Shown here: positions 23,209 through 26,031 of the stretch, one piece after another | How the letters are laid out: the number at the start of each line of letters is the position of its first letter | Position numbering within the stretch: position 1 is the first letter of the stretch | Source of the DNA: Alphaproteobacteria bacterium UBA2784 | Lineage (GTDB): Bacteria > Pseudomonadota > Alphaproteobacteria > Micropepsales > Micropepsaceae | DNA length: 26,031 bases | Direction of reading: 5' to 3' | NCBI GenBank assembly: GCA_002352285.1 | Contig: DEIC01000021.1 | Coordinates: 25,894 to 51,924 of the forward strand | Made by a program: the position numbers and the translations under genes | Notes under the pieces: model-generated | The model's database searches: none | What the model saw: the letters and a program-made list of their open reading frames with translations, nothing else | What the model was told of the DNA's origin: nothing

Positions 23209-24387
23209 ATGGATTGGCTGGTCAGAAATCTGGCAGTGACACTTGTCATCCTTGGGGTGGCGGTGTGCGCGTTTGCCGGATTCCGGCTGACACCCAACGA
23301 GGTGGGCACCTTTGCCGCCGCTCGCATCAGCGAGGCGGCACAATTCACGCGCGAGACAATTGCCGCATGGTCTGACGGCCGCGCTGTGGCTGCGCCCGCT
23401 GCGCCGATCCGCGAAACGGTCACGGTTACACGGGAGTCGCCGGTGCTGCGGCCTGTTGTTCCGGCTCATATACCCGATACGCTGTTCACCGGCTCGCAGG
23501 TCGTGCAGGCAGCCTTTGTTGCGCGCATGGAGCAGGAGCGCGTCGCGGTTGAGGCGATGCGCCCGGCACTGCCGGAGGAAGCTGAGGGCGAGGAGATGCT
23601 TCTTGCAGGCGGCTCCAGTGTGACCATTCCGCTTGAGCAGCCCCAGCCGCAGCCGGAAGTTCAGCCCGAATTGCAGCCTGTGCCGCGCGCGCCGGCGCCA
23701 ACGCCGTTCGAGCCGGGCAATCCGCTTGCCGTGCATCCGGTGGCGCTGCGCATGCTGGCGCAACTGCCGCCAGAGATTGTCACGCATTTCGAGCTCTTCC
23801 TCTATGTCAGCAAGGCAGATGAGGGGCCGTGGGCCCAGCAAATGTATGTCTTTGACAAGGACGAGGGCGTTGGCGGCATTCCGCGCTTTACGCTTCTGCA
23901 TCAATGGTTCGTCTCGACTGGCCGCGAGACGGAAGAGATCAATGCGCGTGGCGAGTTGATGTCCACATCAACGCCGCAGGGTCTCTTCAAACTTGATCCC
24001 GACCGCTTCTACCGCCGCTACTGGTCGAGCCAGTGGGATCAGGCCATGCCGTGGACGATGTTCTTTGACTATCAGAACCGCGGCAACATGACCGGCCTTG
24101 CCATTCACGGCACGGTTCCGGAAACGTTGACAGAGCTTGGCTCGCGCGCTTCGGCGGGTTGCATCCGCCTTGCGCCGGAAAATGCCAAGACGCTCTATCG
24201 TCTGGTGCGGCGTAGTTATGCCGGCTATGTGCCGCGCTTTGCGATAGACCGCACTGGCACGATGAGTTCGGAAGGCATCATCCTGCGCAACCGCAAGGGC
24301 AACCCGCGGATGGAGCAGGGCTTCAAGGTGATTGTTTTCATCGACAATTTCGCGGGCGAAGATACGGTCATCGCCACGCTTTACTGA
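23209..24387 (+). CDS. L,D-transpeptidase-type (YkuD family) protein, copy 2, membrane-anchored
   Basis: This 392-aa paralog of the preceding gene has an uncleaved-looking N-terminal anchor (WLVRNLAVTLVILGVAVCAF, ~3-22), a long spacer to ~185 with a Pro/Gln-rich stretch (QPQPQPEVQPELQPVPRAP), and then the catalytic domain. His300 (AIHGTVP) and Cys318 (SAGCIRL) are 18 residues apart. LVSTGRE-like, LFKLDPDRFYRRYWS and WDQAMPWTMFFDY segments are shared with copy 1. SHGC is replaced by SAGC. The spacer could reach from the membrane to peptidoglycan. It converges on rlmB, with 5 bp between the stops. YkuD assignment is firm; cross-linking versus hydrolytic activity is not known. Confidence 0.85.
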   Translation: MDWLVRNLAVTLVILGVAVCAFAGFRLTPNEVGTFAAARISEAAQFTRETIAAWSDGRAVAAPAAPIRETVTVTRESPVLRPVVPAHIPDTLFTGSQVVQAAFVARMEQERVAVEAMRPALPEEAEGEEMLLAGGSSVTIPLEQPQPQPEVQPELQPVPRAPAPTPFEPGNPLAVHPVALRMLAQLPPEIVTHFELFLYVSKADEGPWAQQMYVFDKDEGVGGIPRFTLLHQWFVSTGRETEEINARGELMSTSTPQGLFKLDPDRFYRRYWSSQWDQAMPWTMFFDYQNRGNMTGLAIHGTVPETLTELGSRASAGCIRLAPENAKTLYRLVRRSYAGYVPRFAIDRTGTMSSEGIILRNRKGNPRMEQGFKVIVFIDNFAGEDTVIATLY

Positions 24388-24392
24388 TCCCG

Positions 24393-25367
24393 TCACACCT
24401 TGCGCGCATTGCGCTGCCGCACCGTTTCATAGAGTGCGATGGCAACGGCGTTTGAGACGTTCAGGCTTGAAAACGCCGCCGAGGTGGGCAGGCGCACAAG
24501 ATGATCGCAGTTCTCGCGCGTCAGGCGGCGCAGGCCTTCGCCTTCTGCGCCAAAGACAAGAACCGTATCGGCATCAAGGTTCTGGGCGTCGATTGAAAAG
24601 GCGCCATCCTCATCAAATCCGAGACGCACAAAGCCCTCGCGTCCCAACTCGTCGAGTGTGCGCGAGAGATTGACGACTTCGATCACCGGTATCTTTTCCA
24701 GTGCGCCAGAGGCTGATTTTGCCGTCACGCCCGACAGCGGTGGTGAGTGGCGCTCCTGCACAATCACGCCCTGCGCGCCAAAGGCGGCAGCGGTGCGCAG
24801 CACCGCGCCAAGATTGTGGGGATCGTTCACCTGATCGAGCATGACGAAGAGGCGCGGCGATCTGTTCTTCTCCAGCACGTCTTCGAGGGCAATTCGGGGC
24901 AGGGGATCAACTTCCAGGGCAACGCCCTGATGAACCGCGCCTTTGGGCAGCATGCGATCAAGCCGCTCGTCATCGGTGATCTCGAGGCGGACACCGCGCG
25001 TCTGGGCAATAACCGCCATGCGCTCAGCGCCGCGCACGGTCGCCAGCAATTTGTGGCAGTGGCGTGCCTTGTTGTTGAGTGCGGCTTCAACCGGATGCTG
25101 CCCCCACAACCAGTGAACCCGCTCGTCGGCCTGGGGCGGGCGGCCGCCGCCATGCCGGGAACGGTGGCCCTGTTGTTCCTTCGCCTGGCCCCGTGAGTGA
25201 TTCCGGTGCGGCTCTCCCTCCCGGTGGGGTGGGGTGCCCCGCGCCGGGCCAGTCCGGTCGCCAAAATGGGGGCGCTGGGGTTTCCCCCGATCGGGCCGCC
25301 CCTCGGGTGGGCGGTTGCCACCATGACCGCCCGGGTGTTTTCCACCAAATCCGTGTGATTTCTTCAT
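24393..25367 (-). CDS. rlmB: SPOUT family 23S rRNA 2'-O-ribose methyltransferase, RlmB type
   Basis: This TrmH-like enzyme methylates a guanosine ribose in 23S rRNA (G2251 in E. coli). An L30e-like substrate domain starts near residue 85 (WLWGQHPVEAAL). The SPOUT knot motifs are at about 177-192 (LDQVNDPHNLGAVLRT; Asn185, Arg191), 272-279 (FGAEGEGL) and 301-309 (SLNVSNAVA). The first ~82 residues are an unusual disordered basic tail rich in Gly, His, Pro and Arg. It sits next to the tRNA-Tyr/tRNA-Gly/tuf block, a gene order I know from alphaproteobacteria, and is divergent from it. The exact target nucleotide is inference from family. Confidence 0.9.
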   Translation of the reverse strand: MKKSHGFGGKHPGGHGGNRPPEGRPDRGKPQRPHFGDRTGPARGTPPHREGEPHRNHSRGQAKEQQGHRSRHGGGRPPQADERVHWLWGQHPVEAALNNKARHCHKLLATVRGAERMAVIAQTRGVRLEITDDERLDRMLPKGAVHQGVALEVDPLPRIALEDVLEKNRSPRLFVMLDQVNDPHNLGAVLRTAAAFGAQGVIVQERHSPPLSGVTAKSASGALEKIPVIEVVNLSRTLDELGREGFVRLGFDEDGAFSIDAQNLDADTVLVFGAEGEGLRRLTRENCDHLVRLPTSAAFSSLNVSNAVAIALYETVRQRNARKV

Positions 25368-25510
25368 TGCGGGAATCCGGATAGTTAGCGCCCCGGCATG
25401 GGCCGGTTGCGGCGGGTGGGCGCTTCTTATAGAGGTTCAGGGTCATCAGGCGAGGGATTTCCGTCATTTCCCTTGGCGGAGATCGGGATTTCGCACCTGC
25501 ACCCATCCGC

Positions 25511-25539
25511 TTGACACCATTTGGCAAATCCTCCATATG
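25511..25539 (+). promoter_or_regulatory. tRNA operon promoter with GC-rich discriminator
   Basis: TTGACA (25511-25516), 17 bases, CATATG (25534-25539), then CCCGGCTCCC. A consensus -35 with a GC-rich discriminator is typical of stable-RNA promoters under stringent control. The spacer contains ATTTG-G-CAAAT (25519-25529), a short inverted repeat that could be an operator. Confidence 0.55.
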
Positions 25540-25546
25540 CCCGGCT

Positions 25547-25568
25547 CCCGCGAAGGGCCCTTTGCGGG
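25547..25568 (+). repeat. 22-bp near-perfect palindrome at the expected transcript start
   Basis: CCCGCGAAGGG and CCCTTTGCGGG are inverted repeats with one G-T wobble position, beginning about 8 bases after the -10 box. The RNA would start with this hairpin-forming element. The full gene-free stretch 25368-25704 holds this element, the promoter before it and the hairpin after it. Confidence 0.5.
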
Positions 25569-25620
25569 AAAAGCGAGCAGGGCGCAGGCAAAAGGATCCA
25601 TTTTGAAGCGAAGGCCGCCA

Positions 25621-25660
25621 CCGGACGCGCGCGTCCGGCTGCTTTCGTTTCTGCCTTTTT
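25621..25660 (+). terminator. perfect palindrome plus T-rich tract before tRNA-Tyr
   Basis: CCGGACGCGCGCGTCCGG (25621-25638) is a perfect 18-bp palindrome, followed by CTGCTTTCGTTTCTGCCTTTTT. It resembles an intrinsic terminator or attenuator in front of the tRNA genes; with the promoter at 25511 it would delimit an RNA of about 115 nt. Confidence 0.45.
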
Positions 25661-25704
25661 GACGGTGCCCCGTTTCGTTGAGTGGCGTGCGTCGCGTTGA
25701 GTGC

Positions 25705-25789
25705 GGAGGGGTGCCCGAGTGGCTAAAGGGGACGGACTGTAAATCCGTTGGCTACGCCTACGCTGGTTCGAATCCAGCCCCCTCCACCA
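25705..25789 (+). tRNA. tRNA-Tyr (anticodon GTA)
   Basis: The acceptor stem GGAGGGG pairs with CCCCTCC (25779-25785), discriminator A, and CCA is encoded (25787-25789). The anticodon arm ACGGA-CTGTAAA-TCCGT holds GTA at 25739-25741. A long variable arm (class II) and T arm GCTGG-TTCGAAT-CCAGC complete the fold. It reads UAC and UAU codons. Confidence 0.97.
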
Positions 25790-25873
25790 TGCGCACCAGA
25801 CAGCGCGCGCGTTTGATGTGTGAGGAGTTGCGTAAGACGTCGGATGTTGAGCCGGAGTCAAAGGGAACAAGCG

Positions 25874-25947
25874 GCGGGTGTAGCTCAATGGTAGAGCAGA
25901 AGCCTTCCAAGCTTACGACGAGGGTTCGATTCCCTTCACCCGCTCCA
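25874..25947 (+). tRNA. tRNA-Gly (anticodon TCC)
   Basis: The acceptor stem GCGGGTG pairs with CACCCGC (25937-25943), discriminator T, and CCA is encoded (25945-25947). The anticodon loop CTTCCAA carries TCC at 25916-25918, and the T loop has TTCGATT. It is 84 bp after tRNA-Tyr and probably in the same transcript. Confidence 0.97.
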
Positions 25948-26015
25948 GTCCGGCCGCTCCGCGCTGAAGCTGCGAACTGCGTTTTGAGACATGAACCACG
26001 AGATGGATGAGCGTC

Positions 26016-26031
26016 ATGGGCAAGGAAAAGT
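26016..26031 (+). CDS. tuf: probable elongation factor Tu, first codons only
   Basis: Only ATG and four further complete codons are visible (MGKEK). This matches how many alphaproteobacterial EF-Tu proteins begin (M-A/G-K-E-K-F), and the order rlmB, tRNA-Tyr, tRNA-Gly, tuf is familiar from this class. The 68-bp gap after tRNA-Gly has a weak GGA ribosome site. Another frame from ATG at 26004 is also open, so the call rests largely on gene order. Confidence 0.55.

Noticed and set aside
25705..25947. possible integration site (att) at the tRNA genes
   Set aside because: No integrase and no repeated tRNA 3' end is present in the window.
1..26031. CRISPR array, insertion sequence, toxin-antitoxin or phage genes
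   Set aside because: I looked for direct repeats with spacers, transposase or integrase motifs and small overlapping gene pairs; none was found.

Overview
The window is chromosomal DNA of an alphaproteobacterium with high GC content. It is densely packed and shows no insertion sequence, prophage, integron or CRISPR array. The class assignment rests on several features: a DUF2336 protein, a receiver protein with a GPDRRR-type tail, DUF502, CtrA-like boxes (TTAA-N7-TTAA), and a right-hand end of rlmB, tRNA-Tyr(GTA), tRNA-Gly(TCC) and an apparent EF-Tu start. I could not fix the order or genus.

Left part (1-6631). A truncated Nudix hydrolase converges on a minus-strand series: receiver protein plus a 160-aa helical partner, moaA-nadK (9 bp apart), and a DUF2336 protein. 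Between the DUF2336 gene and glycerol kinase (glpK, plus strand) lies a perfect TTAA-N7-TTAA motif. A small lipoprotein cytochrome c on the minus strand ends 1 bp after glpK.

Central accessory cluster (6647-11450). A TetR regulator, a 346-aa protein with ferritin-like diiron features, two tandem SDR dehydrogenases and a luciferase-like flavin monooxygenase form one operon. All four junctions are 4-bp ATGA overlaps. A TTGACA promoter with an embedded inverted repeat precedes it, and a 12-bp-stem hairpin ends it. It reads as a self-contained, TetR-controlled catabolic or detoxification pathway for a hydroxylated or ketonic substrate. The pathway is not one I recognise, and this is the best candidate here for an undescribed system.

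Middle-right part (11469-20222). This holds a secreted TPR protein, a previously easy-to-miss 51-aa membrane protein with a strong ribosome site and its own hairpin, a methyltransferase with a regulatory domain, an RND efflux pair (adaptor and permease, ATGA overlap), a CgeB-like glycosyltransferase 9 bp after it, and a converging DUF502 membrane protein.

Right part (20408-26031). This holds methionyl-tRNA synthetase, two tandem L,D-transpeptidase-type paralogs separated by a palindrome-rich regulatory gap, and an rlmB-type rRNA methyltransferase with a disordered basic N-terminus. After these comes a tRNA operon with a stringent-type promoter and two leader hairpins. The last 16 bases are probably the start of tuf.

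No stretch over 300 bases lacks a gene except 25368-25704, which holds the tRNA promoter and leader hairpins described below. The 271-bp gap 12042-12312 holds only a short palindrome and the TPR gene's ribosome site.
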